From contig SJOL01006490.1 of assembly GCA_004794785.1 (NCBI GenBank), positions 1,131,516 to 1,195,515 of the forward strand: a stretch of 64,000 nucleotides of DNA, written 5' to 3'. The position numbers and the translations under genes were made by a program. A model generated the notes under the pieces. The model was not told the origin of the DNA, searched no databases, and saw nothing but the letters and a program-made list of their open reading frames with translations. This DNA is from Opisthorchis felineus. Its lineage: Eukaryota; Platyhelminthes; Trematoda; Opisthorchiida; Opisthorchiidae. Positions 46,344 to 56,799 of the stretch are shown here, piece after piece. The first letter of the stretch is position 1; each line of letters begins with the position of its first letter.

Positions 46344-48880
46344 GTTTGCGGTATTTTTTTAAGAGACCAAAGAATTTCAATGTTTTTCATGCGGTTTCTC
46401 CCCGCGTTGATATGCTTGCGTCAGTTCAGTACTTGCCAGGCCAGCGGCTTTGCCTGATTGCTCTTCTTCGCACTGGATCTCTAGTGGAGTTCATAGGGTG
46501 AACTCAAAGGAATCATCCGATTTAATGCTTATAAAACATTGCAAGTTGATGAAGTGTCATTCCCTTACGTTAGGGATGTAGCCTGATCCATAAACTATGA
46601 GCCCTTCTTCCATATTCGGACTTGCAAAATAGGCGTCGATGGGATTAGTCATCGACGAGAAACTTCGTGGAGATGAGCTGTTCGGGGTACAACAATGAAT
46701 CGACTATAAACCGCAGTTAAAGTTCACCGCTTGGTAACTATTAGGTCGATAGTTAGCTCACCATCAACCTGACTTCGCTAACAATCAGTCAGAACGAAAA
46801 CTGCTTGTTGCCTGAGGTCTTTTCCGAAAATTTTAAGTATACGCAACCGTCAATTATGGGTGGGTTTCCGTTACAAATTCTTTCTGGAAGGGGACCCTAC
46901 ACACGAGAACACCATTAGCTCATCAGTGTATTTTGAGACTACCATTCATATTTTAACACATGAAATCTGTACACTGTGAGAATTTCGTAATTTCGTAAAC
47001 ATTTCCTACAGTTCATTAGTCGCGGAACTTGACACAAGATTTGTCAGTGACAAGAGCTTTAGTGGTTTCGTAGGTGGTTCAACCGTTTGCAGTGCTGAAA
47101 TGGCATTCGCTGGCAAAAATATGGCAGTATTGTGACACGAAAAAGGTTATTGTGCTACACAGCTGTTTTCAACGCTCGCAGCCCACTATCAAAGAACAGT
47201 GATTTATTCGGGATAATTATGCGAACATAAATGTGCAAACGGCTTTCAAACTGAACAGTGTCAAATGTAAGAAGACGTCCAATAGTCCCAGATAATATAG
47301 AGAGGAACAGGATAGCTGGTGCAGCCGACGCACGGTCTTATCAACCGTCCAGCCTCATATTACAACAGCCGCTGCGCATTGGATAAATTAAGCCGCAGCT
47401 ATGTGCAAAACAATTGTTCAGCCTGTAATCTACCTTCAAAGTCCAAACTTCAGGAATAATAGGACGCCAGATCATGTGTCAGACAAGTGGAGCCGATTAA
47501 TTTTGAATTCTCGCGAGGGGCGTTTTGATCAAAACTCCCCATAAAAGCTGGTCCGTGGTCGGAGCTGGGAGGTGGTCTTCCCAGGACACCGGTCAATGGC
47601 GGCGTCTTGAAGGGGGAGATAATTGCATGACCATGTGGTAGTGCACGACAGTCATGAGTGTTGATCTCTCCATACCGCGGCCAGCCCTTTAAAACGACCG
47701 AATTTGCTTGGCATTGCGGGGGTCGTAATAATAAGGAAGTGGTCTACGATTATATGATATCCAAGACGAAGGAAAGAATGTGCCCGATGACGTTATTTGA
47801 ATAGAACTGGACAATAAGTAGATTTGACCTCCAACCGAGTTTGACTCAAAGGACTCCGAGGACGAACGTGTCGTTTTTAGTACAAGGATAAAAACCTTCT
47901 ACCTTGAGTGTTGACAGAATTATATTCGGAATAGTGAATAACAGATGGTGATATCGAGAATCATTGTGATGAGAGAGTTTGACTTGACCAGTGTTTCTTG
48001 GATACAATTCTGAATGCTGTTCACTGGGGTGATCACCCTCTATATTTTGACAAACTGCGATCAAATACAATTGCAGCGTAGGAAGATTAGGGTCATTTGA
48101 CTAAATCAAAGTGTGCAAACAAGCCATGTGGGAACTTTCAGAGGGCGACACATCGACAAAAGTTGGCACACAATGATTCGGAACACAGCGACGGTTGAGT
48201 GGACATGGTCCAACCACCGTTAATTTATTTTATGGACACTTGGATCATGTATTCGGAAAACCCCTTATAGGGGGCACCAACTTCATACAAGGACCAGGCG
48301 TGGTTGAGGCGTAGCAGCAATCATAAAATAATAGCAACACAGGCACACTAATCGTCAGAGTAAAACGCTGGTGTTCAGCCGAAGATAGTTTGGGGTATCC
48401 GTGTGGGTTAGCAGAACTTGTGCATTCCTAGTGTGTGTGGGGGGGTGTTGTGGATACCTGGTCTGTTCACTGAAATGGCAATTCGACTGCAAACTTTTTG
48501 TTACTGCTCGGAGTGGCGTTTAAAAGGTGCTGTAGAGTACTGTGCGTCGGCGCCCATACACATCGTATGTGAGCGAACACACTTGTGATCACACGTTTGT
48601 GGAAGTGTTGCAGCCGAAATATATGACGAACATTTAAGCAAGAACTCAGAGTTATTTAATGATAGGGTGAAGACCATAGTTACGTATTCTGTAGAGAACT
48701 GCTAGATCAATCTCACCAGTAGTTGAAAACCAGCGCCTTGTTTTTTAACTTTTTTGTCGGAACAGGACGTGGAGAATGGTAGACGATGAGCTTCATTAGT
48801 TACTAACTACCAGGTCTTCGACCCGCTCTTAGCCGGTAGCCCCACGCTATGGCGTACCATCCATGCTATGTATGCAAACA
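46342..48880. other. 2.5 kb without a recognised gene
   Basis: Short frames only. A GC-richer segment at 47,500-47,700 and a run of G at about 48,440 carry no recognisable signal. Confidence 0.35.
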
Positions 48881-49147
48881 CTATGGTTCACAACTCAGGA
48901 ACAGCTTGTAAAAAATGATGTTCGTTGTGCGAGCGCATGACTCTGTCGAATAGAAATACACCACCATATCCAAAAAACTGGGTAGTCCGAATCTGTATGC
49001 TAACGCAAACCAAAAGTCAAAGGGAATAAAGACAAGGTCACGAGTAAGGAATTCAACGTGTTGACCCGAACTGACTACCTTACGAGCATCGATATGCGAA
49101 CAAAGATCCACCCAAGATCCACTAACCGTTAAGAGTCTCGTTCCCAA
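48881..49147 (-). CDS. Open frame with weak DUSP-like resemblance, unassigned
   Basis: A minus-strand frame of 88 codons starts at a real ATG. The segment DLVFIPFDFWFALAYRFGLP recalls the end of the DUSP domain of ubiquitin-specific proteases (pattern D-x-V-x-V-P-x-x-x-W-x-x-L-x-x-x-Y-G). The identity is low and no protease catalytic motif is nearby. It starts 140 bp downstream of the TMEM126 stop on the same strand, so it may also be non-coding 3' flank. AG sites around 49,070 and a GTGTAT near 48,950 could bound an exon, but I do not trust them. Confidence 0.22.
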   Translation of the reverse strand: MGTRLLTVSGSWVDLCSHIDARKVVSSGQHVEFLTRDLVFIPFDFWFALAYRFGLPSFLDMVVYFYSTESCARTTNIIFYKLFLSCEP

Positions 49148-49286
49148 TAGTGATTACCACAATTCACACGCAGTGTGCAAAAGGATGCATCGAGATGGGA
49201 GTCAAAAACAAGGTTTATGAAGGGAAATTAATATTCTATCCAGATCTCACAAAGGGTTGTTGAGATTCGGTTATGCGAAGGAACAG

Positions 49287-51999
49287 TTATTTCTTAATGG
49301 GAGGGTATGTAACTAGGCTTTCGCCAAACTGTTTCTCCTGCATCAGTACAGCACGGTTGGCTTTTAGCATGGCGTATACCAAGGTGGAGCCCAGAATCAT
49401 GTGGCCGAGCAACATAAATGAGCCGGGCCGCTGAAATTCTCGACCGAATCGCTTGGCACACAACCACAGTCCTTTGGGATCAGCTAGGCTTGGGACAGGA
49501 AAAGAGCGCTCTGTGATCGCCGCAATTGAACAGCTCAAGTATGAAAGCATACCGGGTAGGAGAGATCCACATGCCATCTGAAGCAAGGAACGGATAGAAC
49601 AGTACAATTAGTACAGTACATTAATACCGGCGCCAGGCTCTACAGAAAATAAAATAATCGTTCAGCTGCAACGCCCTTTCGATGCCTAGCTGCCATGCCA
49701 CCAGAAGGAAGCACAAGGGCTGGGATACTGCCAGGTTGCCCAAGCCTAGACAGGCGAAGTCGAGAGACAGAGGGCGGGTTCGAACCACGGACCTTCCGGT
49801 CAGTAAATTCGCGCTCTAACCACTGGGCCATCTCGCCCATAGGCGCCAGGCTCTGGAACTTATTGTCTTCTACCAGAATATGGAACAGGCTGATGGCCCG
49901 TGAATTCGGCTGCATTTGGCATGACAGCGCGAGGCAACTGCACGCAATGCACACGCAGATTTGTTTTTAAAGTCCAGCCGGTAACTAAGTATAACAACAG
50001 CCGAAAAATAGGGTGGTCCAACTTGAGAAATCTTCAATATGGTTTCTAAAAAAGCCACACCATTCAGAAAGGCAGCAAGCCGTTGTTGCTCGGTAGGTCC
50101 TTTCTGTACGGAGCCATCAGAATTTCGATATATAGGGGCCTATCTACCCTGATATGTGCGCTATGGATCAAGTTAACTACTGAACGCAAAAAGTCACCGT
50201 TTTCCACAAGGTGGACGTTGCAAATAAATCGAGAGCCGAAGGCTAAAGATAACCAGTTTGTACATATCAGAGGTCCATCCAAAATCATGAGCGCGAGTGA
50301 CCAATAAGGTTATCAACATGAACCATATATAAATATATCATATTATTATATTTATTATATTATTATATTAAATATATTTCGAATATACTGTAACCTTGAG
50401 TGTGGGTACTTGGTGTAGCTGACAACAAATATTTGTGGAAGGCTAGCAGGAGGTCACTTACAAGCTATATTTCTATTTCCGTTAAAACTATCACTGCGAC
50501 GTCATCAGCATCGAGAGCACACCAGTATTCAGCACCGATGCTTTGCCGCCGCACAAATATAATTTGTTTGAAAGACTTATCGCGAAGGAAAGTGAATGGT
50601 GAAGGGAATTAGCGCCAGACTTTTGAGGTGCCTAACCCTTCAGACACTCATTCAGGCACTCTGGATAGAAAGTGACATAATACGGACCCTATCCTGGAAG
50701 GCGAGTCACACCCACAGCACACAGAGTTTCGTGATCTCTTTCATGTCCCTCTGCCAGGTCGAAGGGTTGCCAACTCTTTGCTTGTGCCACTCTGAATCAG
50801 GTACGAAACCCTCTTCAGCAAACGATGAAGCTGTGCAATACATGACCTAGTCATCACAGCTTTTGGCGCTGGACACATTCTTCGACTGAAGTCCGCATTG
50901 CACAACCGAAAATTCGTTTTCTAACTGCCTTGTTGCGGATTTGTCGGCATCAGCCTGCACGAGCTATGGCTCTGAGACAACGGTTGTTGAAGACCGGAAG
51001 GTGACTCAGTCCAACTGCTCACAGAGACTACGTCACACAGCCACACAGCAAAACAGTCCATAATGTGGAGAGTTGTTCAGCTGTAACATCATTTCGGTGC
51101 TTAGGTTCCACGCCATCCCACGGAAGCACGAGGGCTGAGATACTGCCAGGATGACAGGCCTAGGCAGAATCAGTCGAGATGCAGAGAATGGGTGCGGGGA
51201 TCCGGTAAGTTAGCGCCTTAACGATCAAGCTGTCTCGAGCTCGCCCGTACTGTGGTCTGGTCCACACTTCCTATGAGATACAGGAATATGCTGCTTTACC
51301 GCCATACGTGTATCGAATTAGTGAACACCAACCCAGCCCTACGGATTACGTGGCATTAACTTTGCCACGCTACAGTCGGAAATTATATGACCTCCAAGAT
51401 AAGCAAAACGCCCCATAACCTCCAATGGCTCTCCTTGGAATGTAAGTAGTGCGGTTGCCAAGTGCACGTCTAGGAACACGACCATGTACTTTGTGCATGC
51501 AAAGCGCATACGAATGGACGGGATGACTCTGGTCAGTTCGTCAAAAAGCACCTTCGCCTTCTTTTCGAAAGCCTGAACGATTTCGTCTGCATCTCCACAA
51601 TCCGAATGAGTGACAGCAAAATTGTTCCTCAGAATGCTCGGCCCAGCGGTCGAAGCGTCCTTCTTTAATGAAGATCGTCGCGCCAGTTTGATCATTGATC
51701 GTGTCATTCACAGGTGGTTTGCGGAGAATAGTCACACGGATCAATCGGGCATTCCCTGCATTTTTCGCTTCTTCCATTTCCTTAGCCTTTGCTGTCCACC
51801 AGGCTTCACGTTGGCGCGTACACTAAGTTTCACTGGACGTCCGACAATTCGTCGGACTAAATTATGTTGCGGACCAGCGGGAATATTTCTCCGCGGTTCA
51901 AGCGACGCAAATGCTCTGTCTGATATCGTGTTTGAAGAGACCTGGTTGCGTTGTGCCAAAGGAACCCCGGCATTTTGAAAGGATATGGCAATCTCATTC

Positions 52000-52050
<51 letters not shown>

Positions 52051-54259
52051 TGATCATTCAGCTGTGACACCCTTTCGGTGCCTAGCTGCCATGCAACCCG
52101 GAGGAAGCACGAGGGCTGGGATGCTGCCAGGTTGCCCAAACCTAGACAGGGGAAGTCGAGAGGCGGAGGTCGGATTCGAACCACGGACCACGGACCTTCT
52201 GGTCAGTAAATTCGCGATCTAACCACTTGAGCCATTCTAATAATAATCAACACTCGATGGTGAAGCAGTTAGAAGAGTCCAGAAGACAATTTTTTATAAG
52301 TCCCTTTGACACCGGGGTGTGCCGGCCTCTCAGTTGGGAAGCGAATTGCCTGCTACTTACGCGGCCCTAGAAAAGCAAAGGTAGAAGCGAGTCCGGAGAA
52401 CCACATGACCAGAATCCACACAGCTGTCCCAAAACGAGCAAGAGTCAGCTATTGGTCCGTGCCATCGTCAACTGATGGCGATGTGGTCGATTTGCCTACG
52501 TGGCTGGCACGCTAATGGACACCATGTGACCAGACGACTTCGGTTAGTTCGGGAGTTAATTCCGCATAAAAACAACCTGCGGTCAGCACATAGCTGAAAC
52601 AATCGTACGTACCGAGTCCAGTACATGTCGACCATCTAATTGAGTCTAGATGCGCTAGCCCTGCCCACTTGTGCATCCACATCTACGGCGACCACCACGA
52701 CATGAGATTCCAGCCCGCCATACCAGGGCACCCATGGCGTCAAAAAAGTAGCCTTGATGGCGTATGCGTTCCAGCCATTTGGGGCGTAAGCACATGCGAT
52801 CAGCTTCCCGCTTGTGAGACCCCTTCTTGGATCTTGCCAGACGAACCGCGCAGAGGCGACTATCAACGAGTATCCAGTCAAGCAAGGATTCTTCCACCCG
52901 GTAACATAGGACGATGCCGACCCCTGCAAATTCCACCGTAGGGGTTCGTGAAGTGTTTATCTGGAGGATCGCCCGTGTACCTCCGAATCTGCGCACATAT
53001 CAAATGAGCCCGTAAAACATAGACGCAGGATGGGAGTTCGCCGGTACAGACTGCCTGTCCTTCTACGTTCAAACCATTCAGCACTAAAAGAAAGCAAACA
53101 TCGGCTGGAGACTGTATAGGGGTGGGGTGCGAATGAGAGCTGAAACCACATGGGGCTTAGACTACGCACCCGACTCACCACTGCTGTTTTTGAATATCCG
53201 CTGGGTGGAAAGCCCAACGAAACTTTCCCTTAGAAATTCCGTGCTTGAATCATCGTGATGGTCTATCAAGAAGCATAAAATTCGAGGGAAGCTTGCGCAA
53301 GAGAAAAAATTGCAAGCAGAACTGGGGGAGACAGTTTGGTATCCACATGGGATAAGAAACTCATCACCGGAAGTGACACCGAAACATTTTCTACTCCTCA
53401 GTGGAATCGTTATTCTGAAGCCGACTGTTCGTTTCTATAGAGATGGCTGCAACAGAGCAAGTATTTATGTCATCAGAAATTGTGGCTGTATCAGTTTGGC
53501 TGGCGTGGATGCTGTGCAGGCCGAAAAGGAACGTGCAAAATAATGGAGTTTACCGATAGAATGTAAAAGGGGCTCTGGTAGAACCATCCTAATTACGTTA
53601 TTTCGACTATACTTGGGCGTTGAGTTTTAGAATCAGATGGAGTCCCAAAACACTATAGCACTAAGCTACTTATTCGCAGTCCTACTTATACAGAGAGCTC
53701 AGTTTGATACAAATCGGAAAGTCATGATGACTCTAGGAGCATCGTGATCGTATGCCCCTTTCTGATAGCAAAATTGTGCGCAACAAATACGAGTGGGAGA
53801 AAGTTGATTCCAAGGGGCATTTTTACATACCTGTATTACGGATCCTCGAAGTTCCATGCAGACGTCACATTCTGCATTCTGGTTGTCGACGACCGGTACT
53901 CTAGTCAAAAGTCTTCGTGTAATGAAACAGTCTGTTGCAATTAAGTAGGTTGCACAGGGCAATAGAATTACAGGGAACATAGTTGGCCAAAAGCTACGCT
54001 GCGTATAAAGATTGAACATCTGCCGCGCGGCGACATTCGTCACTGTAGAGGACAGGAAGACGGCCAACGTCCCAAGCGCAGGTCCATAGAAAATAGGCCA
54101 AGTTTCGGATTTGTTGTTCCATTCCTTCATTTGAGTTAACCGTAGTCGATATACTTCGGCAGGGGATAACACAACAGCATTCTCGGGCAATGTAGAACCA
54201 TTGCTCGGAAGGACAAAACCAAGACCACTTTGAACCTCGCCAGTTCTTTTCGCATCCAT
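49287..54259 (-). CDS. TMEM126: TMEM126-family mitochondrial inner-membrane protein, two exons
   Basis: TMEM126 proteins are multi-pass inner-membrane proteins; the vertebrate members act in respiratory complex I assembly. Exon 1 (53,831-54,259, 143 codons) starts at an ATG (MDAKRTGE). It has [14 protein letters not shown], then [25 protein letters not shown], and the family motif region [14 protein letters not shown], equivalent to the DCETC-TITRSGL segment. Exon 2 (49,287-49,577) reads [48 protein letters not shown] and ends [16 protein letters not shown]. The donor is CAG|GTATGT, the acceptor TTGCTTCAG|ATG, both phase 0. The product is 239 residues (human paralogues 195 and 230). The 4,253-nt intron contains a same-strand RTE copy and three SINEs. 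The vertebrate duplication into A and B probably does not apply here, so no suffix is given. Function is inferred from family membership. Confidence 0.82.
49642..49841 (-). mobile_element. tRNA-derived SINE (family 1) with perfect 13-bp target-site duplication
   Basis: Head on the minus strand: GATGGCCCAGTGGTTAGAGC, then GGTTCGAACCC. The body has AGGCTTGGGCAACCTGGCAG and CTAGGCATCGAAAGG, the end GTTGCAGCTGAACGATTATT and a short A/T tail. GGCGCCAGGCTCT flanks both sides (49,629-49,641 and 49,842-49,854). It is one of the least decayed copies and sits 65 bp upstream of TMEM126 exon 2, within the intron. Confidence 0.92.
50325..50392. repeat. AT-only low-complexity tract
   Basis: TATATAAATATATCATATTATTAT and similar irregular repeats in the TMEM126 intron. 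Confidence 0.8.
51065..51245 (-). mobile_element. tRNA-derived SINE (family 1) inside RTE
   Basis: Degenerate copy: end TTGTTCAGCTGTAACATC, body GGAAGCACGAGGGCTGAGATACTGCCAGG, B-box region altered (GGGGATCCGGTAAG) and head GAGACAGCTTGATCGTTAAGGCGC on the minus strand. It splits the RTE C-terminal region. No clear target-site duplication. Confidence 0.65.
52000..52232 (-). mobile_element. tRNA-derived SINE (family 1) with (TTA)n tail and 15-bp target-site duplication
   Basis: The head on the minus strand starts at 52,232 (GGCTCAAGTGGTTAGATCGC); the B box is GGTTCGAATCC at about 52,170. The body ends GGTGTCACAGCTGAATGATC and passes into about 16 units of (TTA)n at 52,000-52,047. CATTCTAATAATAAT occurs at 51,995-52,009 and 52,233-52,247. 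The tail and the duplicated target overlap, so the exact tail edge is ambiguous. Confidence 0.85.
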
Positions 54260-55245
54260 TATGATTTAACCGTCAGCGGAAATGAGAAGACAATTGAGGA
54301 GGAATTCCATTGAAAGACACTGACAGTTCCGCAGGCAGCGAGGAACTTTAAAATTCGAAAAAAACTACAAACATTTGGAAAAGAAACATTTGAAACGAAT
54401 AAAAATAGTCGGATTTTAGCAAACTAATGAACTGAAGGCTCAAGACTGCACGCAAATGAGGCTTGAAAAACTGTACTCAAGGCGGAGACGCAATTCTCTG
54501 GAAGTAGTGTGGCATACAGTTAGCTAGTTTTCCCACGTTATAGGTTACTGAAACAGCTACTTTTTGAAACGTTACAGCATAACATCTACCTCTACCCCTA
54601 CAGCCTTGTAACAGACCTCAATGCAATAATGCAATAATTGCAAAACCGTCGGTACCGAAACATAGGTCACGTTTTCGATCCGCCTGGCCAATTAAGCGTT
54701 TTCAAACTTTGTAGATCTAGCGTAAACCGATGTATGATCTCAAAGTCCGCTAAAGAAATAATTACTGAAGTCTACAGCAGTCAGTGCTTTTCTTTTACCA
54801 TTCCCGTAAAAAAACGGCTTGGGGCCTTTCTGAAAAATCCCAATCCGACGCTTCCAATCAGATAACACGCAGCCTACGTTACAACCTGGGGAGAAGTCAC
54901 CACACAACCCAAAGAAGTTCCGTCACTCCAAGCCCTCAATCAACCGAGAATACGCACCTTGGGTTGAAGGGCGGAGCAACGTGGAAAACAATCTTTCGTG
55001 CTTCTACTCCGTGGTATCGTACTAGTTTTATGTAATTCATTCAGGTAGTCTCTCCATACTTGCATGTAATCTCAAGCTACCTAGGGTTCTTCTTCGATTT
55101 GTGCTTGCGACGGGAACACCATTTATGAATCCAGATAGCCTCACTTCATTCGCGCTCAAGAAAATCCGCCGCTATAAAGAAAGAGCACACACGTATGGGG
55201 AGATGATACCACTATCGTCCTTGGTGAGGCCCAAATCTCCAGATT
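54260..55245. other. Upstream flank of TMEM126
   Basis: Should include the promoter of the minus-strand gene. No TATA box, exon or repeat was recognised; short plus-strand frames only. Confidence 0.4.
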
Positions 55246-55424
55246 AATAATAATAATAAACCGTTTAGCTGAACACTCTTTCGGCGCCCAGCTGCTATTC
55301 CACCCAATGGAAAACGCGGGGGCTGAGATACTGCTAATTTGCCCAAGCATAGAGAGGAGCAGTCGGGATGCAGAAGCTGGGTTCAAAACTCTCTGTGCAT
55401 TAACCACTGAGTTATCTCGAACGA
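55246..55424 (-). mobile_element. tRNA-derived SINE (family 1), diverged, with (TTA)n tail
   Basis: The end (AATAATAATAATAAACCGTTTAGCTGAA on plus) and the body GGGGCTGAGATACTGCTAA and GCCCAAGCATAGA match family 1. The head has a B box altered to TTTTGAACCC and an A-box region GATAACTCAGTGGTTAATGC on minus. Confidence 0.75.
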
Positions 55425-55901
55425 TTTCTACGCCGTTCTCATTTTGCGACCAAACGGAACAAACGTCTAGAGTGATGAAAACTCTTCGGTCAGAAAATGC
55501 GGATGATACCCACTGGCTAGATCAGCGATTTGTTACCAAAACTGGTAAGATTAGTGGTTGAGATAAATTTATTCCACTGGGGTGTGCGAATACTCAAGTT
55601 ACCATCGTACCCATTTGTAACGCGTAAAACAAATGGAAAAATCTCTCCGCAAATAAGACCAGTGGACCTGACAGTACCTCCCTTGGTTTTAGGGCACTGT
55701 GACACTGAACTTTCTGTCCCCATCTACCATCTCTTCAACCGTTCCGCTAATGAGTTACGTCGCCAAAAGATCTAGATCTCCGCAATAACACACACAAGTC
55801 ATCCTGTTCCACAAAACTGCTCCATTTCATGCAAATCGGTCTTGCTTACGCTGCTAAAAAGGTTGATGGTTATCATCATGCAACCTTCGCTGAGTGACTA
55901 A

Positions 55902-55903
<2 letters not shown>
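55425..55903. other. No recognisable gene
   Basis: Overlapping frames on both strands at 55,517-55,775 have no known motif. Confidence 0.4.

Positions 55904-55945
<42 letters not shown>
55904..55945. repeat. (AT)n microsatellite
   Basis: About 21 AT units, adjoining the repeat-rich 55.99-56.60 kb segment. Confidence 0.95.
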
Positions 55946-55947
<2 letters not shown>

Positions 55948-55989
55948 ACTTGTCTACAAACTTACGAGATCAACCAAGTATCACGATTA

Positions 55990-56149
55990 TTGTCTGCTTA
56001 TTATTACGATCACCCTATATACTCGCATTGAATCTTTGCATGTACATTTCAGCTCACCTACGCTTGTTCATAGACAAGTAAAACGTTGTTCATCCTCGAC
56101 AACCCGCACTTTCTTCTAACTTGTTCTCGGAAGCAGTCTTAACGTCTCA
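55990..56149 (+). repeat. 160-bp direct repeat, left copy
   Basis: Matches 58,525-58,684 end to end with the same length and orientation (TTGTCTGCTTATTATTA start, TTCAGCTCA middle, AACGTCTCA end), with scattered substitutions. The two copies bracket the 56.15-58.52 kb insertion. Confidence 0.8.
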
Positions 56150-56599
56150 ATTCACTTGTCTAAGATCAAGCGTGGATGAGCTGAAATGTACATACAAAAA
56201 TCCAGGATCTCTCAGGATATGGTTTCGACTCTTCCGTCTCGATGAGCAATGTGTGCACAGCGTGTGTTGCAGTTCATGAGGTCGACTTCCTCTGCTAATG
56301 GTCGATACTTGGATGACCTCATTGGGAATCGGTACTTCCTGATGCTCCACACAGCCTCCGGTTACTGTTATGTACGGCTGCTAACTGTACACCACACGAA
56401 CGTTTGTTTTAATATACACGGCGCTCAACGTTTGAAATCTCGTTACCATCGTGGTTGACCACTCCCTAGTCCAGTCCTGCTGCAGCGAGGTGATAGGCCA
56501 TTTAAGTATCCATTGTTGGTAGCGGAAGTCGACCTCATGAATTGCAACGCACACCATGCACACATTGCTCATCGAGACGGAAGGGTCGAAACCATATCC
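56033..56599. repeat. Two consecutive inverted-repeat pairs
   Basis: Pair 1: 56,033-56,081 with 56,157-56,205. Pair 2: about 56,215-56,322 with 56,489-56,599 (over 100 nt arms, loop about 165 nt; shared core TTCCGTCTCGATGAGCAATG). Pair 1 inverts part of the 160-bp direct repeat. No coding content was recognised in arms or loops. Confidence 0.75.
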
Positions 56600-56799
56600 C
56601 TTCGCCGTCTAGCCCCAACAGTCCAAAATACAACTGACGAAGTTCTCAATCTACTTGAATCCAATGGGGAAACCGCCCAGATATGACTGAAACAACCAGA
56701 CGTCAACCCGATAGCTCTCAAGCATCTCAGCTCTCTTAACCACCGTCATCCGAAGACCAACCGAGTTATCCTGAAATTCTAGAACACCAGCGACGCGTT

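Larger units (their letters stand above)
50500..53080 (-). mobile_element. RTE copy in TMEM126 intron, with two nested SINEs
   Basis: Read on the minus strand from 53,080: endonuclease pieces ([28 protein letters not shown] at 52,830, QIDHIAIS at 52,490, GHVVLRTRF at 52,410), a SINE, and the linker [19 protein letters not shown] to [13 protein letters not shown] (51,780-51,630). After a deletion of most of the palm comes [22 protein letters not shown] (51,560), a second SINE, and the C-terminal and tail region down to about 50,500. The order is that of one element, so the SINEs arrived later. Not functional. Confidence 0.75.

Noticed and set aside
49800..49838. Possible functional tRNA in the SINE heads (TGGCYCAGTGGTTAGAGCGC ... 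GGTTCGAACCC)
   Set aside because: All seven copies continue into the same unrelated body and several have target-site duplications, so they are retroposed SINEs.
51857..52184. Open frames with poly-Ile, poly-Tyr or poly-Asn runs
   Set aside because: They are translations of the (TAA)n tail of a SINE.
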